64,000 bases of DNA from Capniomyces stellatus (taxonomy: Eukaryota; Kickxellomycota; Harpellomycetes; Harpellales; Legeriomycetaceae). Location of the stretch: positions 62,001 to 126,000 of the forward strand of contig LUVW01000019.1 of assembly GCA_001661515.1 (NCBI GenBank), written 5' to 3'. Every line of letters begins with the position of its first letter. Within the stretch, counting starts at the first letter, position 1. Below, piece by piece: positions 1 through 11,407 of this stretch. The notes beneath the pieces were generated by a model. It saw only the letters and a list, made by a program, of their open reading frames with translations, had not been told where the DNA came from and did no database searches. Both the position numbers and the translations under genes were made by a program.

Positions 1-402
1 TAAAAAAAAATTCTTGCAATAAAATAAGTGAATATTGTATTAAATAGGCAAATGTATTAGTAGAAATCGTTTTGAGATATACCAAAAACCCCAATCAAAA
101 AAAATCAAAATATCAAAAAAAAAGTCAATTAGTATCAATCAAGAGCATTAGTAAAAATAAGTTGAAACAAAAACATCTTGCAATTTAAAATCGAACCGAC
201 TTTGTTTGGGCTATTAACTTTATAAGTTCCGCCAGCAATAAAGCAAAGCTAAGCTAAGCAAAACTAAACAAAGGAAAACAAAGGAAAACAAAGCAGAAAA
301 CAGAAAACAGAGAAGCTGGATTCCGTTATTTTTGGTTGGATTGATTAAAACTTATAAAGCACAATAGTCCCATAAATTATTTTTTTCACAAAGCGACATA
401 AA
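1..402. other. Upstream region of CK2 beta gene
   Basis: No coding signal is seen. The stretch is AT-rich, with A-rich short direct repeats (aaacaaagg-like) around 250-310, and probably holds the promoter and 5' leader of the plus-strand gene that starts at 403. No distinct TATA element could be fixed with confidence. Confidence 0.5.
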
Positions 403-1693
403 ATGCAGGTTCAAGGATTTGAAAACGATAGCGAACTGGATAAAGAATCGATTGAATATGGTAAATGGTTTACTTTGAGAAAAAGGGCTAGAAATACGAA
501 ATAGAAAAATGAATGGAGAATAGAGAATGGAGAATAGATAATAGATTAGAGAGAGATAATTGAATGTTTACATAAACAAAAGTTGAAGTAGAGTATGTTC
601 ATGCAAAATAGCATCGGAGACTGAGGAAACCGAGGAGGAAGCCACGACTTGGATCGGATGGTTTTGTTCGTTGGACGGACATGAATACTTTTGCGAGATA
701 AACGAGGAATTTATTGATGATGAGTTCAATCTTACAGGATTATCTACGATGGTGAACTACTACAATGAGGCATTGGACGTGATACTGGACATTGAAGATG
801 AGGATGAGGAAGAACGGTTAGATGGGAATGAAATGGCGATGGTTGAGGCGTCAGCAGATGTTCTTTACGGATTGATACATGCAAGATATATACTGACACG
901 GGTAGGGCTGCAACAGATGGCAGAAAAATACGAAAATAGGGAATTCGGTGTATGCCCGCGATACATGTGTCAGGGCACACATGTATTACCTTGTGGTCGA
1001 ACTGACCAGCCGGATCGAGATTCAGTGAAGCTTTTCTGCCCAAGTTGCCTGGACATTTACTCTACACCAAGTTCACGGTACAAGTCGGTTGATGGTGCGT
1101 TTTTTGGAACAACGTTTCCACATCTATTTTTCAACACTTTTCCTGAATATCTTCCAGAGCAAACAAGCAAACTCTATATTCCCAAAATATTCGGATTTGC
1201 TATAAGCGAAAGAAGCAAAATGGGGGGCAGGATGCAGTGGTTGAGGACTTTTTTGCCTGATCAAGCCGAACAAGAAGACTCGGATGCCTCCCAGAACAAA
1301 AATTCTGAAGACGGAAATTACTCGGCCACAAGAAACAATTCTAACAGCAACAATATTGACAGCACCAACATCAACACCAACGAACCTAGCTATCTTGACG
1401 ACTTAAAAAACACCCTAAAAAATATTAATGTTGATAACGACAACTCCTTTGACATGAAAAACTTTATACCGCTAAAACCCACTGGCCCAGGTTCAAACCA
1501 GAACACAAATCTCAACATCAACCACGCATCTAATCCAAAGGCCAAAAACAGTGCCGAATATAATGTTCATAACCAAGAAAATCTAGACTATATAATACAG
1601 GGCTGCGACCACGATTCTTCTGAAAATTCAAATAATGTTGACAAAAACAATATAAAGTTTGGTGCAAAAGAATCTAAATACATTCTATCTTGA
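403..1693 (+). CDS. CKB1: Casein kinase 2 regulatory subunit beta
   Basis: Regulatory subunit of the tetrameric Ser/Thr kinase CK2; the family dimerises through a zinc finger and docks the catalytic alpha subunits. Exons are 403-460 and 612-1693, with a GT-AG intron at 461-611, giving 379 residues. The first ATG is used, and exon 2 joins in frame to give the WIGWFCSLDGHEYFCE region typical of the family N-terminus. The zinc-binding cysteines are at about residues 134, 139, 162 and 165 (C-x4-C-x22-C-x2-C), the family spacing. An acidic patch (DIEDEDEEE) lies upstream. The family core ends near SKMGGRMQWLR. About 120 further residues are an Asn/Ser/Asp-rich, low-complexity tail that does not look like the conserved family. 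Fungi usually carry CKB1 and CKB2 paralogues; which one this is was not resolved. Confidence 0.95.
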
Positions 1694-3229
1694 TTCACGT
1701 TGCTATAACTCTGCACAAACAATCCGGAACTGCATTGCCATTTTTCCTATTGCGCACTAGGTTAAATCCCTCAATAGTTGTTTGTCTTTAAATTTACTAT
1801 ATCTATTTATTTGATTTATACACCTATGACACATCTATGTTTACATTTAAATACTACTACACTTTTTGTTTTACCCTGTTTCTTAATTTTTTTTTTTTAA
1901 AAAAAAAAAAATGAAAGAATGAAAAAAAAAATCGCATTCAGCGAAAAGAGAGGTGAGAGTGCTGCTAAATTTATCATCAAGTTCATCCCTAATGCAGGAT
2001 ACTATTCATGTACTTTATTCGGACCAAGTCAACACCAGCCCTCCTTCCTCACTCAGAATAATCTACATTTAAATGGTAGCCCTTCAGATCAGTGTGGATA
2101 GTGGAAAATAGCCCAGCAGTTACAACAACAAAAATACCAGACTAGATGCTTTTTTGATCAGGCTGGGAATCACTATAAATCACTTCTAAATACAGATACA
2201 TATACACGTTGCTGAATATTCTAGTGTTGTCACATACGAATTGTAAGTTGGCCTAGATTGGGTATCAAGTACACCCAAGTTGTCATTAATATTTTGCTAA
2301 TCCACCACCACTACCTGCCTAAGTTTATAAAGCGGGGACTTTAATCCACCCTTTTGACCTCCTCGTTGGCATTTAAGCATAGTTAAAGTTATGAATAAAG
2401 ACTATGCTCAGTCTAGACTTTGGGCTAAAGCAGGCGTTTACTGGTTTTAATGATGTTTTAGATAAATTCAATAAAACTATGATAATAACAATGTTTTAGA
2501 TCGTTTGTTGACACAGCTTCCTTTACGTTGCTAGCTTGATGTTTATTTATGTATTAGTTGACAATTTTCCTTTTAGCAAAGTAACATATAGTTGTAAAGT
2601 GATTAAAGTAAACCCAAGATTGATGAATGCTTTGTAAGACTTGCTGTGATACCAATACAATATTCCTCCCAATACAACGGGTTTTTGTGAATGGACCTAG
2701 TACTAATAAAAACTGATATAGATTTCAGAACATAATTTTTCCAGCATAAGATTATTTCATTCCATCCAATAAATAAAGTAATGTATTAACAAAAAAATAA
2801 AGCTATATTATTCCAATTAAAAAAAAGAGCATTTATTTTTACTATAGTAACTTTCATAACTTTTCACATTTATTAACGTTCAAATTAATAAATTTCAATA
2901 AAAAAAAAAGAGTATTCAACAATAAAAAGCATTAAAAGTAAAAAGTATTAAAAATAAAAAGTATTAAAAATAAAAAGTATTAACGATATGAATTATTTAG
3001 AATAAAAATATTCAATAAAAATATTCAAATAAAAAAAATGTTCAAAAAGAAGTATTCAAAAAAAATATTCAATAAAAAAGCATTCATTAAAAAAAAAAAA
3101 TGCTTATTTCTATTTGTTCAAGAGTGAAAAAGTGGTTCTTTTACTGAACTTCACTGGTTGGCTATGAATTGAATAGCAAACTAGATAAATTAAGCTTTAA
3201 AATCTCTGTATTTAATATTATACTACCTG
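1694..3229. other. Gene-poor AT-rich spacer
   Basis: No gene supported. The spacer holds the CK2 beta 3' flank with T-rich and A-rich tracts (near 1890-1930) and an A/T-rich tandem repeat near 2921-2983. A 60-codon open frame at 1919-2101 starts in a poly-A tract and has no family resemblance. Confidence 0.6.
2921..2983. repeat. AT-rich imperfect tandem repeat
   Basis: Three to four imperfect copies of a roughly 16-17 bp unit reading about aaaagtattaaaaat, followed by looser related copies (attcaataaaaa) up to about 3100. It is probably a minisatellite expansion in non-coding DNA. Confidence 0.7.
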
Positions 3230-4080
3230 AATGTTCAATGAGCTTAGCCAATACTGCCAACCATATCAAACCTAAAACCGAAATGGAGCAATTACAACAG
3301 CTCTACTCTTTATTAGTTAATTCATTTAAAACAGTGTAGAAATATTAACCAATTTAGCTCTACCCATACACAACATTGGCCAATTACTGCTAGTACTATA
3401 TTCTTCTAGACTTTTAGTGTGGAGTAAGAGTTGCGTTCTTGGTACTGCTGCTTAAATTAAAAGCGATTTACTTGCTCGTCAAACAAAGTTGAAACCAAAT
3501 GCATAACTAATACCACCTCCAGTTTCATAAAGTAATGGTTGATGAAATAAGACGACGCATACCAGTAGCCTCTTGGCTTGTTTAGACTGAACAAAGAGTA
3601 TATTACGCACTCAATTATTGGGATGATGTATATTAAAGTGATAATATCTTAAAGTAACTTACCATGCTGTGATTAAGCAAAGCATCCTATGGAACTGCAC
3701 GAACATCAGTAACAATAAAGGTATTGGATTAAACAGGTATTCGCTTTACAATTAAAACGAAGGGGTGATAAAGTACACCCAAAGTATATGAAGACATACT
3801 GCCATAATGTACAGACTAAAAAATGCCATCTGATCAACTTCAAGTTAAGACATAATACAGAGTAGGCGGTGAAAAAGCAGCAATATACACAATAGTTCGA
3901 GACTAAGAACATATAGCTACAGATGCAGATAAGGCCTCTTAATTAGCAAGCAGTGCTTATCGTGGTTTTGAACCATTTGCGTAAATAAATGGATTAATGG
4001 TTAAAAGAGCTGTGACCTGGAATATGATACCCAATAGCGCTCTCCGCCCTCGACAAAATGAATTAATATATTTTTAGCCT
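3230..4080 (+). pseudogene. Decayed coding sequence, family unknown
   Basis: Reading the plus strand in the frame of position 3541 gives protein-like sequence to about 4077, interrupted by many TAA and a few TAG/TGA codons. Between 3841 and 3984, 20 of 48 codons begin with G while only 3 end with G, a coding-type periodicity far from the local base composition. Between 3340 and 3530 a different frame looks better, so at least one frameshift is likely. Stops at 3583, 3634, 3655, 3730, 3769, 3805, 3817, 3853, 3904, 3940 and 3982 sit where Gln would fit, as CAA or CAG to TAA or TAG changes would produce. I do not recognise the protein; an old transposon or a dead host gene are both possible. Confidence 0.4.
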
Positions 4081-4786
4081 AGTTCAATAGCTTTAACTTG
4101 TCAACTTTATATTAACGTATACATTAAAAATTAAGCTTGTTCCAATAAACTTCTTTTAGGCAAAAAAAAAAGGAGGAAACTGCAATTCAAAGGATTGGGC
4201 TCAAACGCAAAAACACAATGTCTTTATAAAAACTAACTATAAACTATAACATAAAAACACATAAAGAACAAAACCATAAACTATAGTATAATAGGAAGGA
4301 TATATAGAGCAAAATTGTCATTTGACGCAATCTAGAGCGTGTAGAACCTGTGCGTATAATCAGAGTCTGGTCTGTAAGCTTGGAAAAGACTCCGCCTTTT
4401 TATATTACTTATACACAGTTATTAGAAAGTTCAATATAAATAATAACATATGGTACATACTTGCTAACAGTCTTCAATCAATCATAACAATTACAAAGTT
4501 TACAACTCACTTAACATCAATTCTCATTCCCTCTCATAAAAGGAAAACAAAGTGTGTGATTGTATATATAGATATATAGTATAGTGGCTTGGTGATTGAG
4601 TCTGAAGATAATCTTTCTTGCACTTTATTTATCATATTAGACCACCGGGTTGAAGTTTATATTCAACGGTACACAGTCTATAACACTATTTCGGGAATTA
4701 CATGCCATAGCTGAACTATAACTTAGTAAATCTTCAGATTCAGTAAGGTAGAACAAGTAATAAAAATCAGATTAAAACGCAGCAAT
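4081..4786. other. Upstream region of the FYR-domain gene
   Basis: AT-rich with no recognisable gene. An 85-codon open frame at 4322-4579 lacks an ATG start and looks like chance. The 3' part (about 4560-4786) is the likely promoter and leader of the gene starting at 4787. Confidence 0.5.
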
Positions 4787-7700
4787 ATGGATGGATCCGG
4801 GATGAGTGGTCTAGCTGCACTGGCTTTTACAGCAGAGCGTCTAGTTGAGTTTCCCAGCTTGCATAGCTCTGATAGCAACAACGAAGAAGGCATAGGTCAG
4901 AATAAAACAAAACACAACACTAGGAGTAAAAATATTGTCGAATTGGATCCTAAAAGCCTCTCAAGCCAAGCAAAAAAAGCAAAAGGCAAGTACTACATGC
5001 ATGAAGAAAAAAACAAGGCCTATTACGCAAAGATGAAGTACAATAAAAATGCAAACAGTTTTTACGTTGAAAATTCTGGGTTAAAAGGCGGGTTCAAGGG
5101 GGCAGGGAATGGCGGCAGAAAGGTATGTTTGAATTTAAGGATGTTAAAAAACAAAAAATATGGCATTCAGACGGGCAGATCTGATAAATCGGTTCAGAGT
5201 AAGCATGAAACGGGGCCTATAAGTATGGAGGGCAAAGACACTGCAATTAGAAAGCATTTGGGCTTGAATGCCTGGAATAAATCGAAACCACTCACCAATA
5301 AAACCGGTCTAATGGATTTAAGCAAATTTAAAATGGAGCCAGACGGAGACGTGGGTTTTGGGGTTACTTTAGGTGTTGACTCTGATTCGCTTCTGGAGTC
5401 CAGCAACGACCCGGATAATCAGAAGGCTAAAAGAAAGCTACAATACAAGTATAAGCAATTGAAAAAACAATACGACATAGCACTAGGGGTAATATATTAT
5501 TAGTAGATGCTTTGAGTGGCTTAGTGGCCGTTGTACTTTTAGTCAAGTATATAAATGATATAGAACCAAGTGGATGAGTAAGCACTAACCTGAACCAATT
5601 TGAACTGTACTTGGAAAAAAAATAAAAATAGAACGAAGAGTTTCTGTCCAGGAGTTTGCAAGAGGCAAACGATAAAATTAGGTACTTGCTAGAAGAAAAT
5701 AGAAGGTCATATGAATCTAGAAAAGGCAATCTCAGCAATGGTGCAAATGAGTACAGTCAGTATAATACAGGGTTATTTAAAGACAGTACTGGAAATAATC
5801 AGGAAGAGCTAGAAAATGTAGTTGGGACTGATTTTATTAGAAAGATGAACTCGAATTACCATAGAAACAGCTACAACAAAAGAATAGATAGCACTGTATT
5901 TGGACAAGGTTTAAATGGAATCAAGTACAACACAACCGATTCGCTGAATCGCCAAAGCTATAGGCATGGAAGCTTGGATCTTGAAGAATATTCAAACAGC
6001 AGCGACTATTATAACCCAAATAGTACACACGGCTCAAAAAGGTTTCTGGTACATGCACATGAGGATCTTGCACACAACAAATATGTGAATCATGGAAGTA
6101 AAGGCTACTTGCTTAACGCTGGTTTTGGTGATGGATACGGTGGCAGCAGTGAACTCAGTGGATATGACAGAAGGCGTAGGAAGACTTATCCAGGAAACTA
6201 CTTTTTAAACACAAATGAAAAAAACAGCAATGTTGACCCCAACAGCATAGATAGCAGCTCGGGCAGAAACCGTGAAAGAATAATGAATCGGCCACCTATC
6301 TCATCTAGGAGATCAACGCTATATAACATATTAGGCAGAGATGAAAGTGCGGAAGCCTCAACAAATAACTATAGAGATGACTTGAACTCTAATAACACCC
6401 TGTTGAGTGAGTATAACAGCTACGACAATACCGTACCCCAATTTAAACAAGAAAATGGGCAATTTAGTGTTAGAGACTTGTCTCAAAGTAGCAATGTTTT
6501 GTCTACCAGCTCAAAACTGGTCCCCATAGCTTCCTCTGGAATATACAACGTAACTGCAAATGGTGGCAGCGGGAAGAACAAACACAAACTGCCGAGCCTA
6601 TTTCCCAGAGAATCAGAGTATAGTCTGGCTAGCAACACAAGCGCCAACAGTAACGGCTATATAGGCAATAATAAGCCCAGCAACAGCAAAAATAAACTAG
6701 CTCCAAAATTGGCAAGCAGCTTGAACATTATTGAGTCTAAGCTATATAAGGATAGCAATGTAAACTTTGCTTCCAAGTCGGGTGCTGCTATATGCGGAAT
6801 TGGCGTGCCTCAAAGTGGGAAAAAAAGAAAAAGACAAGTAGAGCTTTCGTCTAGAGTAAGATCGGTTCAGCCAGTCCCAAGAGACTCGCTAGGAAACTAC
6901 ATATTGCCTATCCAAGTCGGGATACTGACATTGTTAAACTTAGGGACAATAGTCAGCGATAGAGACACTTTCCATAATGAAAGATACATTTGGCCGGTCG
7001 GGTACATTGTACAAAGGGAGTATGGAAGCATGAAAGACCCAAACAAAAACGTGATATACACCTGCCGAATTAGCGATGGTGGAGATGGGCCAAGGTTTTA
7101 TATTGAGCCTGAGGATATGCCTGATAGCCCGATAGTTGCCCACACTGCAACAGGTGCATGGACTACTGCGGTGAGACTCGTGAATAAAATCAGAAACCGT
7201 GAACACTCAAACTCTGCTTCTGGTCCTGACTACTTTGGGTTTTCGCACCCAACCATAGCCAAAATGATACAGGATTTGAAAGGCGCAAATGAATGCAAAA
7301 ACTATGTATTCCAACAATTCACTGAAATGAAGGAAAGACATGTTAGGGGTGTTATCAAGAAGGGACGAGGCGGTAAGCCCAGCGCGTTGATGCTCAGTCG
7401 AGGCCAACAGGCGTTAAACAAAGTTGCAAAAGCTTCCAAGTTAGCTAAACCGGTGTCAAGTACAGTTAGGTCGAATGTAAGCCAGTCAACAAACGGCAAA
7501 CCTGAATCTGAAAAGGATACCAAAGTTGGCATTGAAAAGTATGATGTTGAGTGCAACTCTAAACGTGATGGTGCTTTAACCGTTGATATGAATGAAGATG
7601 AAAATTGTGATGACAATATCAGCTCAAAAGCAGAAATAGATCCACAATTAAGCGTGGGTGCTGATTCTAAAACCAAAGCTGAAGCTGAGACTAGGAATAG

Positions 7701-7986
7701 TAAAGGCAGTATTGATAACATTGACAACATTAATAGCATTGATAGCATTGATAGCATTGATAGCATTGATAGCATTGATAACATTGTTAATAGTGGAACT
7801 ATTGACAAAACGTGCGATGTTACTAAAACTAGAGAGGACAGTCTTATTAAATCTAGTGCTATTACCGAAACCGTTATTACTACTACTACTACTACTATCT
7901 GCAATGGTGGTTCTGATACTGAAACTAATACTGATGCTGAAACTAATACCGATGCTGAATTCAATCCTGGTGCTGAAATTAATTAG
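4787..7986 (+). CDS. FYRN/FYRC-domain nuclear protein, TBRG1-like
   Basis: Exons 4787-5488 and 5632-7986 (GT-AG intron 5489-5631, phase 0) encode 1018 residues. Removing the intron joins KLQYKYKQLKKQYDIALG to NEEFLSRSLQEANDKIRYLL and makes one continuous coiled-coil helix, which supports the model. The C-terminal third (about residues 655-800) holds an FYRN-FYRC module: LPIQVGILTLLNLG, then FHNERYIWPVGY, SMKDPNKNVIYTC and GGDGPRFYI, closest in my memory to TBRG1-type proteins rather than MLL or Trithorax. FYR modules occur in chromatin-associated nuclear proteins. Residues about 60-650 are low-complexity, Asn/Ser-rich with basic patches (KKRKRQ before the FYR module, a likely nuclear signal). 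The tail after residue 870 is Asp/Thr/Asn-rich and partly microsatellite-derived. A chromatin role is inferred from the domain only. Confidence 0.85.
7711..7788 (+). repeat. In-frame 9-bp microsatellite coding Ile-Asp-Ser/Asn
   Basis: About eight copies of attgatagc-like units inside the 3' end of the FYR-domain gene, coding repeated SID/NID tripeptides. Because the unit is a multiple of three, copy number can change without frameshift. A second short ACT-triplet run lies near 7875-7897. Confidence 0.85.
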
Positions 7987-8516
7987 TGCAAAGTTATAGG
8001 CGATTGGCAAATAAACATTGCTTTTCCCAAAGTTTACTTCTTTTTATAAACCGATTTACTTTTAACAAGTTCTTTTAGTTGCTGCTTTTTCTTTATAAAT
8101 AAAACTGTCTGTAATACTAACGACGGTGTGTTAGGTTAATATGGGCTGCGTGGTTAATATATTGCTAATTACTTTGTCTGTATTCAACACAAACATAATT
8201 GGTCTGGATATTTAAGCAGCACCAGTAAGAGTGTATCGGTTGAATAAGTAAAAGTAAAGCAATATAAATAAACTTGTATAACAGTAATTTTATACAACAG
8301 CAACAAACTTGGAACAGGAATTAAACGATTTATTTTATTAATATTCAAGCTCCCAAGAGACATAACTAGTTCAAATACAGAAAAGTCAAATAAAACTATA
8401 ATATACTCAAAAAATAAATTTATGCTTTGGTGTGCCGTGAGAGTGTAGACATGATTGCTTTAGTATATAAAACAAAAAAAAACCGTTGGATTTAGTCCAT
8501 GTTTGCAAGAATCCAA
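7987..8516. other. Convergent intergenic region
   Basis: Lies between the stops of the plus-strand FYR gene and the minus-strand uL1 gene, so it holds two facing 3' ends. It is AT-rich with several AATAAA-like hexamers on both strands. No coding signal seen. Confidence 0.6.
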
Positions 8517-9459
8517 TTAGTAAAGACGTTGAGCTTTACCCATGGTGCTCTTGATGAACAGGGATCTGACGTTTTGCCAGCGCTTCTTCAACAAAGATAC
8601 CAAGAAGTTGACAGCCAACATAATGTTGGACAACAATTCTTCCTCGGTCATCTTGACGTTTCCGATGGCAACAGCCAAGCACAATACCTTCTTCAACTGG
8701 AATTTGATGGTTGAGCGGAGTTCGTCAGCCTTAGCACCCAAATCATCAGAGTGGGTAACTGGGGTTGGGAACTTACCGGCCTTGTGGAGACCTGGGCCCA
8801 ATAATCTTGGGATCTGTTTGATCAAAGACTCGGAAGCCAAGAAAGCATCAGCGCTAGCAGCCAATTTCTTGACCAATTTCTTGTTCTTGTTGAGCTTCTT
8901 CAAGTCCTCAACAGTTTGGACTGGAATGTTGATAGCCTTGGCTTTGTCAGCATCGTGAGCATCTCCCAACAACCAGACGGACATCTGTGGTCTAGGGATG
9001 TATGGCAGTCTAACGGTACCTGAGAAACGCTTATCTCTCTGAGGATCGTAGTTCTTCAAACCGATTTGCAATTCAACGGTTTCGGTGAATCTACGTTTTT
9101 TTTCGACTGATTCTGCAAGAACAATCTTGACAGATTCTCTCACGGCTGCGACTTGAATTTTACTTCCACTATAACATTTAGTTAAAATTTACCCAAGTTA
9201 ATATAAGCACGTTTCCTCATAAAACTTCCTCTTTTAAATAAAAAGGAAAAAAACAAAGAAAAAAATGACAATATGGATTCAAGTATAATTTCAAATACTC
9301 TAAAGATATTATAAACTTGTTATAATACAAAAAAAAAAGGTAACTAGTCGGATTCGAAGGTTGTTTTTTTAATCGCATTGATCCAATGTTAAAGTCTTTG
9401 AAAAAAATCGAATCCGACCAAACCAAATATTATATAAATAAATAGAGAATTTACCTCAT
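8517..9459 (-). CDS. RPL10A: 60S ribosomal protein uL1 (L10a)
   Basis: Large-subunit protein of the L1 stalk, which handles deacylated tRNA leaving the E site. The minus-strand CDS joins 9459-9455 and 9168-8517, giving 218 residues; the intron is 9454-9169. The main exon begins mid-protein. The first exon is only five bases (ATGAG) followed by a GTAAAT donor, and the splice makes [15 protein letters not shown], matching the short fungal N-terminus. Conserved blocks are [37 protein letters not shown] (here [17 protein letters not shown]), [48 protein letters not shown] and a C-terminal SSMG-type [11 protein letters not shown]. The length equals the family norm. The intron carries an 11-bp inverted repeat. 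Confidence 0.96.
9347..9418 (-). repeat. Inverted repeat inside the uL1 intron
   Basis: GTCGGATTCGA at 9347-9357 is matched exactly by its reverse complement at 9408-9418, so the intron RNA can form an 11-bp stem with a 50-base loop near the 5' splice site. Ribosomal-protein introns sometimes host snoRNAs or autoregulatory structures, but I could not place box C/D or H/ACA elements, so function is open. Confidence 0.6.
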
Positions 9460-9937
9460 GATTAATGATCGACTTTTAAGGTATCAAAGCGTATCTGAAT
9501 TAAAAGAGGGTGTAATAAAAGCTTCGACAATTCCTGACTTTATTTATTTATTTTTATCGAATTTGCTATTTTTTTTTTCGTCACTCGTTTTTTACTTGCT
9601 TTTCTCAACAAATCTACCACAATTAATGTTTTGATTTTAGTGTTTTCGCTAAAGCTTTTTCAAATCACATCAAACTTTCCTAATCGTAGTTTATTAAATC
9701 AATCAAGACCAAAATATATTTAAATAAAAAAAGCCGGCGCCAGTTATTGGCTAATCAAAACTAAACCAGGTATTTGCCAATTTCACCATATGTCGAAGTA
9801 AAAAAAACCAAATTCACACTCAATGACAAGAGTTTTGTTTATAAAGATTCTTAGTCTGTAAACAACAATAAACAGCATCACCTACTTCGTTGGACTATAA
9901 CACTAGTGTGAAAGTAGGTAAAGGGAAATAAAGGGCA
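9460..9937. other. Intergenic region upstream of uL1
   Basis: Holds the minus-strand uL1 promoter and leader (just right of 9459) and the 3' flank of the next minus-strand gene. AT-rich, with a T-tract near 9570. No coding signal. Confidence 0.5.
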
Positions 9938-10963
9938 TTATGCCAAATCCCAGCTTGAAGATTTTAAAAGGATCTTAACCAGGCGCTCAATTCCAAGCCT
10001 GTCAGACTCATCAAATCCACACACAACAGATGAATCCAGGTCAAAAACGCCCAGAATACTCTACAAGAAATGCCATCGATGGTTTAGTGGAGAAAAATTA
10101 TACAAATTGCATAGCTGCTATAGCTTCGTAGATATACTTTTGTTGATATGAAATAATCTGGGTAAACCGGTAATAAAACCAACAACAAACTGATAAATAT
10201 AATAATACGAAATGAACTGGTATAAAATTACCCCGTCCCCGTTTATTATCGGAACAACAAGCTCAGAGTTAGAGGCAGAATCGCAAGCGATATGACCTGG
10301 GAAACAATGGACATCCTTTACTATAATCGATTTTCTTTCCAGTGCACTAGCACCACATACGCCTTTTCCTAGCTTAATTCTAGTACATGCCACCTAATTC
10401 TCCCCAAAAGAAAAATATATATATATATACAGTACAGCAAAAATAAAATAAATCAAAAGAGTTGTTCTGGGTGTTTACAGAGTAATTGTGGCACAGCTAA
10501 AGCTATAAATACATAATGGCCTCAAAAACACATTTTTGGCTCTAAAATAAGCGGGTGAAATAATAGCCTGTGTTTAGATCAATTTATTTTACCTTTCCTT
10601 GAAAGGGTCCTAGACGTAGCACACTCGAGTCTTTTGGGTCTATGTAATAAAATCCAACCCAGTTTACAGGAAACCCCTTTCTGCTTGGTTCATCAAGTAA
10701 TTCGTGGTAGACTAATGCCGATAAATTTGATAAATTCGTAATCTACCATCCAATATCAACAAGGAACAAGGTTAAATCTGGAATAAAGTAGTAACAACAA
10801 CAGTGGTAACAATGGTACTAGCCGTAGCGAATATGAGTGCATTAAACAAAATGTGTTTGTATTGTTGTTTTTTTCTCTTAATTACAATGTCTTCGTTTTT
10901 AAGAAGCCCCTCGGCTTTTGTAGCTAGCTCTTGATAAAAAACTGTTTTTTTACCCTCGTCCAT
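9938..10963 (-). CDS. Free methionine-(R)-sulfoxide reductase (GAF fold)
   Basis: Reduces free Met-R-sulfoxide and so protects against oxidative damage. The minus-strand CDS has four exons: 10963-10886, 10742-10593, 10393-10232 and 10060-9938, each intron phase 0, giving 170 residues. The assembled protein follows the yeast enzyme closely: KKTVFYQELATKAEGLLKNE, then NLSNLSALVYHELL, VNWVGFYYID, LGPFQGK, VACTRIKLGKGVCGAS, FPGHIACDSASNSELVVPI and GVFDLDSS. All three cysteines used by the family are present: in VAC, GVCG and HIACD. No signal or targeting peptide is seen, so it is probably cytosolic. Internal introns are short and carry consensus ends. Only short fragments are open without splicing, so the gene is easily missed. 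Confidence 0.93.
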
Positions 10964-11407
10964 CCTTGACGTATTTATATATATATTTATTTATTCGTTT
11001 TCAAAGCTTTACACTAGCGGTCTTGAAAGGTTTTACAACTTGAAATATATATATAAGAATGAAATGTGTTGGCGATTGCAATTACTTTTCTCCTTAATAT
11101 GCTTGATATGCGGGCCTTGTAGAAAAATGATAAACTGGGAGTTAGTATGTAAATATGAAACAAGTCTAACTAGAAAAAAAAGTTTAATCAAATAAAAAAA
11201 TAAATAAACAAAGTTGAATCTAGTCTTTCAAACTAAGATCAAGTATCGATAAATATTGACTGAAAAATAAAGTGCATCATATATGACAGAATAAAGTTCC
11301 ACAAGCTTATCATTTATTATATTTTATTGACGAAGCTTCAACACAAAAAAGGAAAAAAGAAAAGTATACAAGTAAACAAGAAATATAGAAAAGACGAATT
11401 GGGCTGG
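10964..11407. other. Intergenic spacer
   Basis: Promoter side of the reductase gene and 3' flank of BUB3. AT-rich with TA repeats near 10977-10990 and 11045-11055. Nothing coding is seen. Confidence 0.5.

Noticed and set aside
1919..2101. 60-codon open frame after CK2 beta
   Set aside because: Starts in a poly-A tract, no family resemblance, no coding periodicity.
3230..4080. Genome-wide reassignment of TAA/TAG to Gln
   Set aside because: Intact neighbouring genes (uL1, reductase, RRP41, RPN2) end at TAA and YPT7 at TAG, so the standard code applies.
4322..4579. 85-codon open frame
   Set aside because: Non-ATG start, composition of AT-rich chance frames.
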